This document shows, piece after piece, positions 13,806-22,742 of a stretch of 64,000 nucleotides of DNA (the stretch's first letter is position 1; every line of letters begins with the position of its first letter). The DNA is from Muribaculaceae bacterium. GTDB taxonomy: Bacteria; Bacteroidota; Bacteroidia; Bacteroidales; Muribaculaceae. Under the pieces are notes generated by a model that was given only the letters and a program-made list of their open reading frames with translations, made no database searches and had not been told where the DNA came from. The position numbers were made by a program, and so were the translations under genes. Location of the stretch: NCBI GenBank assembly GCA_022510425.1, contig JAFLTO010000007.1, forward strand, positions 62,001 through 126,000, given 5' to 3'.

Positions 13806-15206
13806 ATGAAAAAGATAAAGTCAGTAATTATTGCAGGCCTCTTGTTTGCCGGATTTTTAAATCTGAATGCACAGGAATCACCAAAGTATATTTTCTATTT
13901 TATCGGAGATGGAATGGGTTTGGGACATGTGGCTGCTACCCAAGCCTACAATCGTATGATTCTTGGCAATGAGGAACCTCTGCTAATGATGCAGTTCCCG
14001 GTTGCAGGAATGTTGACTACCCATTCAGCCTCTTCACCTGTTACCGATTCAGCAGCTGCAGGCACAGCTCTTGCTACCGGTCATAAGACCAAAAACAGTA
14101 TGCTTGGCATGGATACTGACTCCGTGGCAGTGGAATCAATAGCAGCACAATTATTTTCTAAAGGCTACGGAATTGGTCTTGTGACATCGGTTCCCCCCGA
14201 TGATGCCACACCGGGTGCTTTTTATGCACATGTTCCAAACCGGGGAATGTACTACGATATCACCGTTCAGGCAGCTAAGTCGGGTTATCAATTTCTTGGA
14301 GGTTCGAAGCTGAGGGGCACAACGGATAAAGATGGCAATCCCAACGACCTTATTGATGTGCTAAAGGAGTATAACATGGAATATGTAAAGGGAGCTGATG
14401 CAGCACGCTCATCAACGAGCGAACGTATACTGATGGTGAATCCGGAAGGGATTGATACCTATCAGATCGGCTACACGGTTGATTCCATACCCGGGGCCTT
14501 GACACTTCCGGAAATGACAGATGTATGTCTTTCTCATCTTATGAAATGGTGCCCTGAAAAATTCTTTATGATGGTGGAAGGAGGAAACATTGATTATGCC
14601 GGCCATGCAAATGATGGAGGGGCTGCAATTAAAGAGGTCCTTAACTTTGATCAGTCTCTTCGCCTTGCATATGATTTTTATAATGAACACCCCGAAGAGA
14701 CTCTCATCATAGTGACAGCCGACCATGACACCGGTGGACTTGCAATTGGAAGTATATTCACCGGCTATAACATGCAACCCCAGTATATAGACTATCAGAA
14801 AATTTCAAAAGACCGTTTCAATGAAGAATGCAAGGCCATACTTAAATCTCGCAGAGTATTCACTTGGGACGATATGAAGGATATGCTGAAAGAGAACTTG
14901 GGGTTTTGGGCAGGAGTGCCGATGACTGAAAAACAGACAGCCATGTTAGAGGAAAAATTCACTAAAACGTTTGAAATGCGTAACAGTGAGGATCAGAAAA
15001 CACTTTATCAAAATTTTGATGAGTTTTCAACTGCTGTGTTTAATGTCTTTAATGAGATTTGTGGGATAGGATGGGTTACTTATAATCACACTGGCAACTA
15101 TGTACCTGTATATGCTATTGGAGTAGATGCCGACAAATTTAAAGGACTTCATGACAATACCAACATCCCTATGATTCTCCGTGAAATAACGGGAATCTCT
15201 GAATAA
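13806..15206 (+). CDS. Periplasmic alkaline phosphatase (PhoA superfamily)
   Basis: This 466-aa enzyme has a signal peptide (MKKIKSVIIAGLLFAGFLNLNAQ). Metal and catalytic motifs appear in family order. GDGMG at 34-38 carries the first metal Asp. VTDSAAAGTA holds D81 and the nucleophile S82. DDATPGAF and H of YAHVPNR follow, then EGGNIDYAGHAND and TADHDTGGL for the remaining zinc and magnesium ligands. It hydrolyses phosphate monoesters in the periplasm to supply phosphate. Length is normal for bacterial enzymes. It stands alone, with its own promoter at 13711 and a strong hairpin terminator at 15372. Confidence 0.92.
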   Translation: MKKIKSVIIAGLLFAGFLNLNAQESPKYIFYFIGDGMGLGHVAATQAYNRMILGNEEPLLMMQFPVAGMLTTHSASSPVTDSAAAGTALATGHKTKNSMLGMDTDSVAVESIAAQLFSKGYGIGLVTSVPPDDATPGAFYAHVPNRGMYYDITVQAAKSGYQFLGGSKLRGTTDKDGNPNDLIDVLKEYNMEYVKGADAARSSTSERILMVNPEGIDTYQIGYTVDSIPGALTLPEMTDVCLSHLMKWCPEKFFMMVEGGNIDYAGHANDGGAAIKEVLNFDQSLRLAYDFYNEHPEETLIIVTADHDTGGLAIGSIFTGYNMQPQYIDYQKISKDRFNEECKAILKSRRVFTWDDMKDMLKENLGFWAGVPMTEKQTAMLEEKFTKTFEMRNSEDQKTLYQNFDEFSTAVFNVFNEICGIGWVTYNHTGNYVPVYAIGVDADKFKGLHDNTNIPMILREITGISE

Positions 15207-15371
15207 ATTCCCTATACATAGCTGTTCTGACATTTAAAGAGAAATACTTGAATCAATAATGCCATCCAACCCTGTAGTATATGTATTAAAAAGTCAGGCA
15301 CAAGAAGAATCTCGATGCCGAAGGCAAAATGATAAACTCAAATAATAGAAAACTCTGCATTATCAATAACA

Positions 15372-15410
15372 AAAAGATGTAACTCAAGCAGTTGCATCTT
15401 TTTTGTTTTT
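15372..15410 (+). terminator. Rho-independent terminator after alkaline phosphatase
   Basis: AAAAGATGTAACT pairs with AGTTGCATCTTTT around a short loop and is followed by a T-rich tract (TTTTGTTTTT). It lies 165 nt past the phosphatase stop and insulates the fimbrial operon. Confidence 0.8.
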
Positions 15411-15732
15411 ATATTTTTGGAATTTTTATGCTTGAATATGGAATTTTTAGTGTATATTTGTACCCGTCTTTATTATGGGGAATTTTGGATTTAATTGAAC
15501 ATGTTGATACTTAGGAGGATATTCACTTGAACATTAAAGCTATTTCCCATAAAAGGAGGATATTAAAAAACGAACTTATCCCTTTAACGGTAATCTCAAA
15601 TTACAGTTTTAAAGATTGCTCCGGGAAGGTTTCAAGCTTTTAAAGACTATAAGAAAATGAGTGCTTTTATTTATTAATTTTGCAGATTAAATAGAGTAAG
15701 GATTTGTTGTTAGAAGGAAAAAATCATATCAA
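15411..15732 (+). promoter_or_regulatory. Upstream regulatory region of the fimbrial operon
   Basis: Two candidate promoters are present: TTG-N18-TATATTTG (15432-15460), and a -7 box TAATTTTG (15675-15682) 50 nt before the first gene. Transcripts from the first would carry a leader of about 265 nt. It contains a 10-bp inverted repeat, TTATGGGGAA (15473-15482) and TTTCCCATAA (15543-15552), with one mismatch. It also holds two direct repeats, AGGAGGATATT at 15513 and 15554 and TTGAACAT at 15495 and 15527. This layout suggests an operator or leader-RNA control of fimbriation. Confidence 0.5.
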
Positions 15733-17493
15733 ATGAAAAAAATAATTTTTATACTCCCACTATTGGCTTTATTGGTGAGTGCTTGTTCAAGCGATGGAAA
15801 TGATCCGTCAAACAGGCCTGGTTCAGATGATGTACACCGGAGTTATCTGACTGTTGCCTTATATGCCCCTGTTTCATCTACCAGAGCAGATGATGAAGAT
15901 GAAAAATATATTGACGGCACTCCTTCAGAAAGTAAGGTAAATAATATAAGATTTTTCTTCTTTAAAGAAACCGGAAATGCTTGTATGGTCTTCAAGCAGG
16001 CAGCCTCGGGAACTTATCTATCCTATATAGACTGGACGCCTCTTGATAGTGACGTAGATGATTCTGGAAATCCGGATATTACTGTGGAGAAAATAGCAAC
16101 TGCTACTTTAGGCCTTAACCAACCAGCAAACGAGGAATTGCCATCACTCGTATTAGCCGTTGTAAACCCTACCCCGGATATTTTAGTACTCAATAATCCC
16201 AACTTGGAGGATATAAAAGAACTGGTAAATGATTATTATACCGGGTTGCATGATTCTAATTTCCTAATAACAAATTCTGTGTATGTTGGTAATGTCGGGG
16301 ATGAAATTACTGATATTACAGCCACACCCATAGTAGCCGATGAAAATTTCGGTAATCCTGAAGATGAGGAGAGTATGAAAAAAATGAAACCTCTTAATAT
16401 ATTTGTAGAACGAGTCCTCGCTCGTTTGGATTTTTCCTTGAATCTTAAGGAGGAAAACAATCCCTCCCGTGTGGTTAACGGAAGCACCATTTATCAGGTA
16501 AGCAGCCCGTCAGTAGATGGCAATCCAGCTTCTCCGGTTTATGCAAAATTATTAGGATGGAACCTAACCGCTACTTCCAACTCTTCAAGGGCAATTAAAA
16601 TGATCAATCCCGAATGGAATGATGTGATTTTCGGTGGTGTCAGCAATCCTTGGTCTATTTCCCAATACCATCGTTCATATTGGGCGATAAATCCTCCGGA
16701 GGTAACCTATAGCTACGGTGATTTCAATGATGCCAAAGCAAAAGATTTACCGAAACCTAATGAGACCACGGGTCTGATGGAACCGGTTACAGTTTATCTT
16801 CAGGAAAATGCAGCCGATTATACCTCAAGTTTATCTTATGAGGGTCCGGAATATCCTTCATGTGTCATTATAGGAGCTCAGTTAGTAGATGCCGGCGGTA
16901 ACCCCATGAAGCTTGCTCGTTGGGCTAACAGATATTATACTCAGGATAATTTGCTAATTGAAGTGGCAAAAGTGCTTGACCTTCATCAGAAAACAACCGA
17001 AAACGGGAACGTAACCTTTACACCAATTTCACCTAAATATCTTAAATTTGTATATCTCGATAATGTACCGTTACCTGAGGGAGAAACACATGAAAGTTAC
17101 TATTCATATGTGCAACTTAATGAGGAGGGAGAGAAGATAGAATGGTATAATGGTAATACTCCAGATGCAACTCTTCTATCAATGGAGGAAGTTAATACAT
17201 ATATCCATAACCGTGTGAATTATGTGTTAGTGTGGACAGAAGGATACACTTATTATTACTTTGACATACGGCATTTAGGGTCTGAAGGTAATGCCGGATA
17301 TTATGGAGTAGTAAGAAATCACCTTTATCAAACAAACCTGACTGGCATAGCAGGATTGGGAACCCCGGTGTTTGATCCCAAGGAAAAGATTATTCCCACC
17401 ATACCTTCACAGGGCGATAATATTCTCAACGTTCAAGTTAATGTACTGCAATGGAGAATCGTCTCGCGGGATTATGAACTAACATGGCCCTGA
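15733..17493 (+). CDS. Mfa1-type major fimbrillin lipoprotein
   Basis: This 586-aa protein has a lipoprotein signal (MKKIIFILPLLALLVSAC). It has an Arg in SSTRADD where a gingipain-type protease would cut the propeptide, and the fimbrillin signature DGTPSESKVNNIRFFFF. The ending VNVLQWRIVSRDYELTW is the C-terminal strand that Mfa1-like subunits donate to the next subunit. It is exported, lipidated, cleaved at the surface and polymerised by donor-strand exchange. It is the first gene of the operon and the likely shaft subunit. The anchor-type gene follows after 26 nt. Confidence 0.85.
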   Translation: MKKIIFILPLLALLVSACSSDGNDPSNRPGSDDVHRSYLTVALYAPVSSTRADDEDEKYIDGTPSESKVNNIRFFFFKETGNACMVFKQAASGTYLSYIDWTPLDSDVDDSGNPDITVEKIATATLGLNQPANEELPSLVLAVVNPTPDILVLNNPNLEDIKELVNDYYTGLHDSNFLITNSVYVGNVGDEITDITATPIVADENFGNPEDEESMKKMKPLNIFVERVLARLDFSLNLKEENNPSRVVNGSTIYQVSSPSVDGNPASPVYAKLLGWNLTATSNSSRAIKMINPEWNDVIFGGVSNPWSISQYHRSYWAINPPEVTYSYGDFNDAKAKDLPKPNETTGLMEPVTVYLQENAADYTSSLSYEGPEYPSCVIIGAQLVDAGGNPMKLARWANRYYTQDNLLIEVAKVLDLHQKTTENGNVTFTPISPKYLKFVYLDNVPLPEGETHESYYSYVQLNEEGEKIEWYNGNTPDATLLSMEEVNTYIHNRVNYVLVWTEGYTYYYFDIRHLGSEGNAGYYGVVRNHLYQTNLTGIAGLGTPVFDPKEKIIPTIPSQGDNILNVQVNVLQWRIVSRDYELTWP

Positions 17494-17519
17494 TTATTTG
17501 GGTGACAAAAGGTTTACAT

Positions 17520-18581
17520 ATGATTTTTTTTAACAAAAGACATTTTTGGTTTATCCCTTTTGTATGTGTTATTGCTGTCTTCTCTACTTCATGCGATAAT
17601 CTTATCTATGACTATCCGGAAGATTGCGAGGTGACCCATTCAATTAGGTTTGTGTATGACATGAACCTTAAATGGGCTGATGCATTTCCTTCAGAAGTTA
17701 AATCAGTGAATCTTTATGTCTTCGATAATAACGGTGTGTTTGTTAAAGAATATCAGGGCATGAGTGATGAGCTGTCTGATCCTTCATATTCAATAAAGCT
17801 TGACTTGCCGTTAGATGCCACCTATCAATTCCTCGCTTGGTGTGGCCTTGACAATCCTAATGATGACCCCGAATCATTTTCGGTGATGAGACCTGTTGCC
17901 GGGGTAACAACCATTACAGAGATGAGTTGTAGGCTTAAAACTGCCACTCTAAAAGGGAAAGAAAGTTCCGATCAACGACTTAATTTTCTCTATTACGGAT
18001 ATTTAGTACAAGAATTGAAAGATCCGCAAAAAAAAGCTGATTTTATTTACACAATGTATCTTACAAAGGATACCAATCATGTAAGGGTAATGCTCCAACA
18101 GGTTGACGGAAATATTTCAGCTGAGGAATTCGATATCAGTCTCTCTGCAGATAACGGACTTTTGTCTTGGGATAATCTCCCTTTTGGAAACACTGAGATT
18201 GAATATCTGCCTTGGAATTTGACTACGGATATATTAGGTGTGGGTAATTCCGAGGGAGAAATGGTGGAATACACAGGGGTTGTAGCAGATTTGAGTTCCT
18301 CCCGATTTATGGCCGACCGAACTAAAGATATTTTCCTGACCGTCAGACGTAAAGCCGATGGAGAATTGCTCTTCAAGGTTCCATTGCTTCAGTATGCTCT
18401 TACAGAAAAGTCATATTACGAACTTGCTTACCACCACACAATGACGGATCAAGAATTTCTTGATCGACAGGATGAATATTTTATGACGTTCTTCCTTGGC
18501 AAAAACCTTGACTGGCAATATGTGGTGATAGAAATACTTCAATGGAGGTTAGTGATCCATAATTATGAGGTGGTATCTTAA
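17520..18581 (+). CDS. Mfa2/FimB-type fimbrial anchor lipoprotein
   Basis: I start at 17520 (MIFFNKRHFWFIPFVCVIAVF), giving 353 residues, because the upstream frame start at 17484 overlaps the previous stop and lacks a signal. The lipobox is FSTSC. CEVTHSIRFVYDMNLKWADAF and VKSVNLYVFDNNG, then a Cys in FLAWCGLDN, match the FimB/Mfa2 family (PF08842), which ends the fibre and holds it in the outer membrane. The final strand VVIEILQWRLVIHNYEV resembles the end of the shaft protein. Confidence 0.85.
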   Translation: MIFFNKRHFWFIPFVCVIAVFSTSCDNLIYDYPEDCEVTHSIRFVYDMNLKWADAFPSEVKSVNLYVFDNNGVFVKEYQGMSDELSDPSYSIKLDLPLDATYQFLAWCGLDNPNDDPESFSVMRPVAGVTTITEMSCRLKTATLKGKESSDQRLNFLYYGYLVQELKDPQKKADFIYTMYLTKDTNHVRVMLQQVDGNISAEEFDISLSADNGLLSWDNLPFGNTEIEYLPWNLTTDILGVGNSEGEMVEYTGVVADLSSSRFMADRTKDIFLTVRRKADGELLFKVPLLQYALTEKSYYELAYHHTMTDQEFLDRQDEYFMTFFLGKNLDWQYVVIEILQWRLVIHNYEVVS

Positions 18582-18611
18582 CCGACTTACCAAAAATTCC
18601 ATTTAAAATTA

Positions 18612-19982
18612 ATGAGCATTAAATTCCAAAATTCTTGTTTCTGGTTGGCGGAGCTAATATTAGTATGCTTTGTCATCTCATGCAAGAATGAAGAATATGA
18701 TAAGTCGGAATATAATGAAGATAAACTTTACACAGTGGCTATAAATTTCTCCACCACAGGCACACGTGCCAGTAGTTCACTGGTGTCAGAAAGAATCAAA
18801 TCTTTCCGTATAATTATTACCTCTAAGGTATCCAATTCCCAAGAAGAGGGATCGGATGTGGATGGTACGCCGGAAAGCAGTGAGATTGTGCAACTCAATA
18901 AGTTTGTGACAGAAGAAAATCTGGCTTGTGCTTTCAACTATTATCTACTTTGGCATACCGACGCAGGCACAAAGAATTTTTATCTATTTGCCAATGAAGA
19001 ATCGGTTGGAAATCTTAGCTATGCAAATGGAAGTTCCTCAGAGACAAGTCTATCGACACTATTAAACAGCTATAAGGCAGGAACGAAGGTATCAGATTTA
19101 AAATCAATCCTGACATCGGCTTATTTCACACCGGAATATCATATTGATGACTCCGGAAGTATTTATTTACCTTACACCTCAATTTATGAAGGAATAGAGG
19201 TAACGAAACCCAATGATAGTCTTGAAATGAATCTTGTGCCGGTGGCCACCAAATTCATCTTCAATTTCATTAATTACCGATCTAATTATGTTTATGTTAA
19301 TGAAATCTCAATAAAGTCGACTAATACAGAGAACTATCTATTTGCAAATGTAGGGGAGAAAAATATGCAAATGACTTTATCAGGAGAAACCTTATATTGG
19401 GTAGAATGGTTAGCTAAAATATCAAAATTGTCACACTACAACGATAGTTTCGGTCCAAATCAGAGTTTTAACACATTATATGGCTGGATTTGGGACTATC
19501 AAATACCCACGAACGAGGAGAATAATCCCTATGTATTCTTAGCTTCCGAGAATCAATTATCAATTTCCGGAATTTCTTACCCGGAAGCAGATGAGAATGA
19601 TGATGATAATGAAACAGAAGAAGCTGCAGGAATTCCCGGGAAAAATACTGCAGGCCCATTTTATGTTCCGGAAAGTAAATTAAACCTTTCCCAGGAATAT
19701 GTTTCATCTGATGAATCCGATGAGCCCGTTCTTGTGCGCGAGACTCAAAAATATTATCTAACAATCAGTTTGGAAGAAGATTCTTATAATCTGGATATCC
19801 CTGATTTTACAGAAGTGGAAATAGACAATTTAAAGGCATTGTTCAGAAACACCTCCGTTATAATCAATTTAGTGATGCGGCAAGGAGACATAGAAATTTA
19901 TGGAGAAATAGCACCTTGGAATGAACAAAGTGTCAACGGTTATGTCACAGAGGGTAACGCTCCAGCTAATAATCCTTTCTAA
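18612..19982 (+). CDS. Fimbrillin-family minor subunit lipoprotein
   Basis: This 456-aa lipoprotein (signal ending FVISC) has a propeptide Arg in TTGTRASSS, a fimbrillin strand ERIKSFRIIITSK followed by the DVDGTPESSE motif, and a C-terminal strand GDIEIYGEIAPWN. It belongs to the Mfa-like family. Position third, after shaft and anchor, suggests an accessory or tip subunit. It has a long acidic insert near residues 325-340 (EADENDDDNETEEAAG). Confidence 0.75.
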   Translation: MSIKFQNSCFWLAELILVCFVISCKNEEYDKSEYNEDKLYTVAINFSTTGTRASSSLVSERIKSFRIIITSKVSNSQEEGSDVDGTPESSEIVQLNKFVTEENLACAFNYYLLWHTDAGTKNFYLFANEESVGNLSYANGSSSETSLSTLLNSYKAGTKVSDLKSILTSAYFTPEYHIDDSGSIYLPYTSIYEGIEVTKPNDSLEMNLVPVATKFIFNFINYRSNYVYVNEISIKSTNTENYLFANVGEKNMQMTLSGETLYWVEWLAKISKLSHYNDSFGPNQSFNTLYGWIWDYQIPTNEENNPYVFLASENQLSISGISYPEADENDDDNETEEAAGIPGKNTAGPFYVPESKLNLSQEYVSSDESDEPVLVRETQKYYLTISLEEDSYNLDIPDFTEVEIDNLKALFRNTSVIINLVMRQGDIEIYGEIAPWNEQSVNGYVTEGNAPANNPF

Positions 19983-20002
19983 TAAAAGATTATGGTGGAT
20001 AT

Positions 20003-21220
20003 ATGAATAGGAATTTAATCTATATATTATGTTTACTCTTTCTAATTGGATGCGGTAAGGAATCCAATAATATCCCGGATTCAAGCAATGATTCTATTGA
20101 ATCAATTGCTGCATATTTCGAGCCTTTAAAGAGCGTTGACTTTATAACTACCAGGAATGGTGATGAAATTGATGAGGAGGAGAATGCCAACAATTTTGAA
20201 GTTCCTCCAATTCTCAACGATAAATTTGTAGACAAGAAAAGCATTATCTATATATCTCAATTAGGACCTGATAAGAATCCGCAGTTTACAAATTTTAGTC
20301 CGGAGGCAAATCCATATTGTTGCAAATATATTTATTACGAAAATAATGATGCAACTTGGGACTATGAATATAATTTCAAGGTTGCTGATGACTCTTCCTC
20401 AATTACTTGGACTAAGGTAAAACAGGTAGGTTCATATCAAAACTCCTTTTCATTATTCTCATTATATTTCCCTATAGACAATAAGGTAAAATTTTATGTA
20501 GAGAAAGATCAGAGCGGAGGAGAAGAGTATGACACATCAAATTTTCTCAAATCTGATATTATGGGGGCATATCATGCCACCAGTTCATTATTCACCCGAC
20601 TTCGTTTTCGCTTTTTCCATTTAATGGTTTATTTGAAGATTACCTTATATGTTCCGATTTATAAAGACGAAACCGACGATGAAGAATCAAAGTATTCAGG
20701 ATATGATGAAGGCTCCTTGCTCGGAGGCTATGTTATGAATGCTCATACTAATTTCAATATAGAATGGAGAGCAAACAAGAGTTCAGACACTGAAGCTCTG
20801 GCCACATATGTGACGGATGACAAAGACGATATTGCAATGTACCTTCATCCCTATGATGATAAAGAAGTGAGGAAACTTGAAAACATTAAAGATTTTTATT
20901 CCGACTTCAAGGGAACAGAGAATTACGATGAAGTTAGAGTTTATAACTTCAGCGTTCTCTTTCCGGCTCAGACATTTGGAGATAATTATCTCTGCTTCGG
21001 ACTAAGAGATATAGAAAAAAATAACAGGTATTATTATTTTTCCGGCAGTCAAGTTAATGGCGAATCGGGAAACTTAACCCTGACACCCGGTACACTTCAA
21101 CAATTATATCTTTATCTGCCGAGAAAATCAAACGAAACAATCTTAGTAGCAGCGAAAATCCTCCCTTGGAAGGATTCGGTCACTGATATGACCGTTACCA
21201 AAGATGATCCGAAACCATAG
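20003..21220 (+). CDS. Fimbrillin-family minor subunit lipoprotein
   Basis: This 405-aa lipoprotein (signal ending FLIGC) has an acidic spacer and an Arg in FITTRNGDE for propeptide cleavage. The central part (LRFRFFHLMVYLKITLYVPI) and the ending NETILVAAKILPWKDS fit the second domain and terminal strand of Mfa-like proteins (PF13149 type). It follows the previous gene by 20 nt in the operon. The specific role (tip or adhesin) cannot be told from sequence. Confidence 0.7.
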   Translation: MNRNLIYILCLLFLIGCGKESNNIPDSSNDSIESIAAYFEPLKSVDFITTRNGDEIDEEENANNFEVPPILNDKFVDKKSIIYISQLGPDKNPQFTNFSPEANPYCCKYIYYENNDATWDYEYNFKVADDSSSITWTKVKQVGSYQNSFSLFSLYFPIDNKVKFYVEKDQSGGEEYDTSNFLKSDIMGAYHATSSLFTRLRFRFFHLMVYLKITLYVPIYKDETDDEESKYSGYDEGSLLGGYVMNAHTNFNIEWRANKSSDTEALATYVTDDKDDIAMYLHPYDDKEVRKLENIKDFYSDFKGTENYDEVRVYNFSVLFPAQTFGDNYLCFGLRDIEKNNRYYYFSGSQVNGESGNLTLTPGTLQQLYLYLPRKSNETILVAAKILPWKDSVTDMTVTKDDPKP

Positions 21221-21245
21221 AATAAAATCCATAGAATCATAATTA

Positions 21246-22718
21246 ATGATTAGGATATCAAAAAATAAAATATTTTTTTTATCGGCCATTCTTTCAATAA
21301 TTGGCTCAAGCTTGCTAATATCATGCACTGAAAATTCTATTCATTCCGGTAATATAACTGAGGATGGAGAAGAAATAAAAATAAAGACTGATATAGCAAC
21401 TGAGATAAGAGCAAGAGGTTATGAAGAGGATATCAGTAGCGGAAGAGTTGAAAGCGGAGAATTTTACCTAACTTATCCTCAAGCTTCCAATAATGAGAAC
21501 ATTGTCGCAACCGTCACTTTTGGCAATGACAATGGAGCAACCAATCCTGAATTCGGTCGGGTAAATATACCAACAGGGAAACCTTTCAAATGGTTAGAAA
21601 TAGGAGGAGGTGCTACCCCGACTTTCTTTCTTGACAATGTCAAAGGAAGCGAGACTTCTTACATTAATTCAACAAATATTGAATTTAATAAAGACTATAA
21701 CCCCTATAAGGCAGCATTGTTTGATTCCATCACTGGGAGTAACGATTTGTTATGGAGCACGGATCAGTTCGGAAGGGACAAAACTAATACTCTTCATTTC
21801 AACCTCCATCACAACATGTCGAGAATAAAAATCCAAGTTACTGTCGATAAAACTTATGACTATGAAAATGGAGATCTTGAACTTGCAGGAGCAAAGGTTG
21901 AGCTGACCAATATCAACTTGGCTCCCCTTTCCTATAACAGGCTTGACGGAACTCTCACTCTTGAATCTTCGGAAAATACAGAGGCCCTCGGAGCGTTGAC
22001 TTTCGTTAGTGGAGACGATACTGAAGGCCCCCACTGGATTTGGAATAATGAATTTGAAGAGAGTTCTAAAAATGAAGAAAATAAAATATTCACATACATT
22101 ACTCCCAGTTTTGTTGTTCCGCCTCAGGGACTAATGAGCAATGAAAATCGTCCCCGACTCATCATAACAATGAAAAATGGAATCTCCTATTCCGGTATTC
22201 TTCCCCAGGTTATGGAAATAGAATCTCCTAACCCTACCGACGAGGATTTAGGATTGAGCTATCCTGTAGCTTTATATTTCTTGAAAGAACATATCCTGAC
22301 TATACGAACCGTCATAACTCAGGAGCCTCCTGCTTTGGTATTTATGCCGGTAAAAGTTATTGAATGGGTAGACAAAGGAGAATTTACTGTTGAAGGCCAT
22401 CAATCAGGTATATACCTTCCTGCAGAATTCAATAAACTAATAGAATATTATAATAATAATAATAAATATCAGCTTGTAAGATATGGAGATTATATAACTG
22501 ATGATGGACTTTGGGATTTCAAAATATGGAGTTCCCTCATTCTGAATTATAATGATATAGCCGGAGAAATGATACCGGGGGTGGAAACTGAAAAAGGTGA
22601 GACTCCTCCTTTCCGTTTTTCTTTTAATGGTTATAGTGTCTACATAATTATGAATGACAATACCCTCAATAAAGTTTCTGAAGAAGAATTGCATGATATA
22701 GTTACCCGTGTCCCTTAG
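21246..22718 (+). CDS. Fimbrillin-family lipoprotein with C-terminal extension
   Basis: This 490-aa lipoprotein (LLISC lipobox) has Arg residues in EIRARGYEE for processing. The fimbrillin core includes LHFNLHHNMSRIKIQVTV and the strand FMPVKVIEWVDKG. Unlike the first three subunits it continues for about 100 residues past that strand with EFNKLIEYYN and the sequence QLVRYGDYITDDG. A related tail occurs in the three following subunits. A run of AAT triplets (about 22448-22464) encodes NNNN, a possible slippage site. Confidence 0.7.
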   Translation: MIRISKNKIFFLSAILSIIGSSLLISCTENSIHSGNITEDGEEIKIKTDIATEIRARGYEEDISSGRVESGEFYLTYPQASNNENIVATVTFGNDNGATNPEFGRVNIPTGKPFKWLEIGGGATPTFFLDNVKGSETSYINSTNIEFNKDYNPYKAALFDSITGSNDLLWSTDQFGRDKTNTLHFNLHHNMSRIKIQVTVDKTYDYENGDLELAGAKVELTNINLAPLSYNRLDGTLTLESSENTEALGALTFVSGDDTEGPHWIWNNEFEESSKNEENKIFTYITPSFVVPPQGLMSNENRPRLIITMKNGISYSGILPQVMEIESPNPTDEDLGLSYPVALYFLKEHILTIRTVITQEPPALVFMPVKVIEWVDKGEFTVEGHQSGIYLPAEFNKLIEYYNNNNKYQLVRYGDYITDDGLWDFKIWSSLILNYNDIAGEMIPGVETEKGETPPFRFSFNGYSVYIIMNDNTLNKVSEEELHDIVTRVP

Positions 22719-22742
22719 ACTTTTCCTTGAATTTTCTGATTA

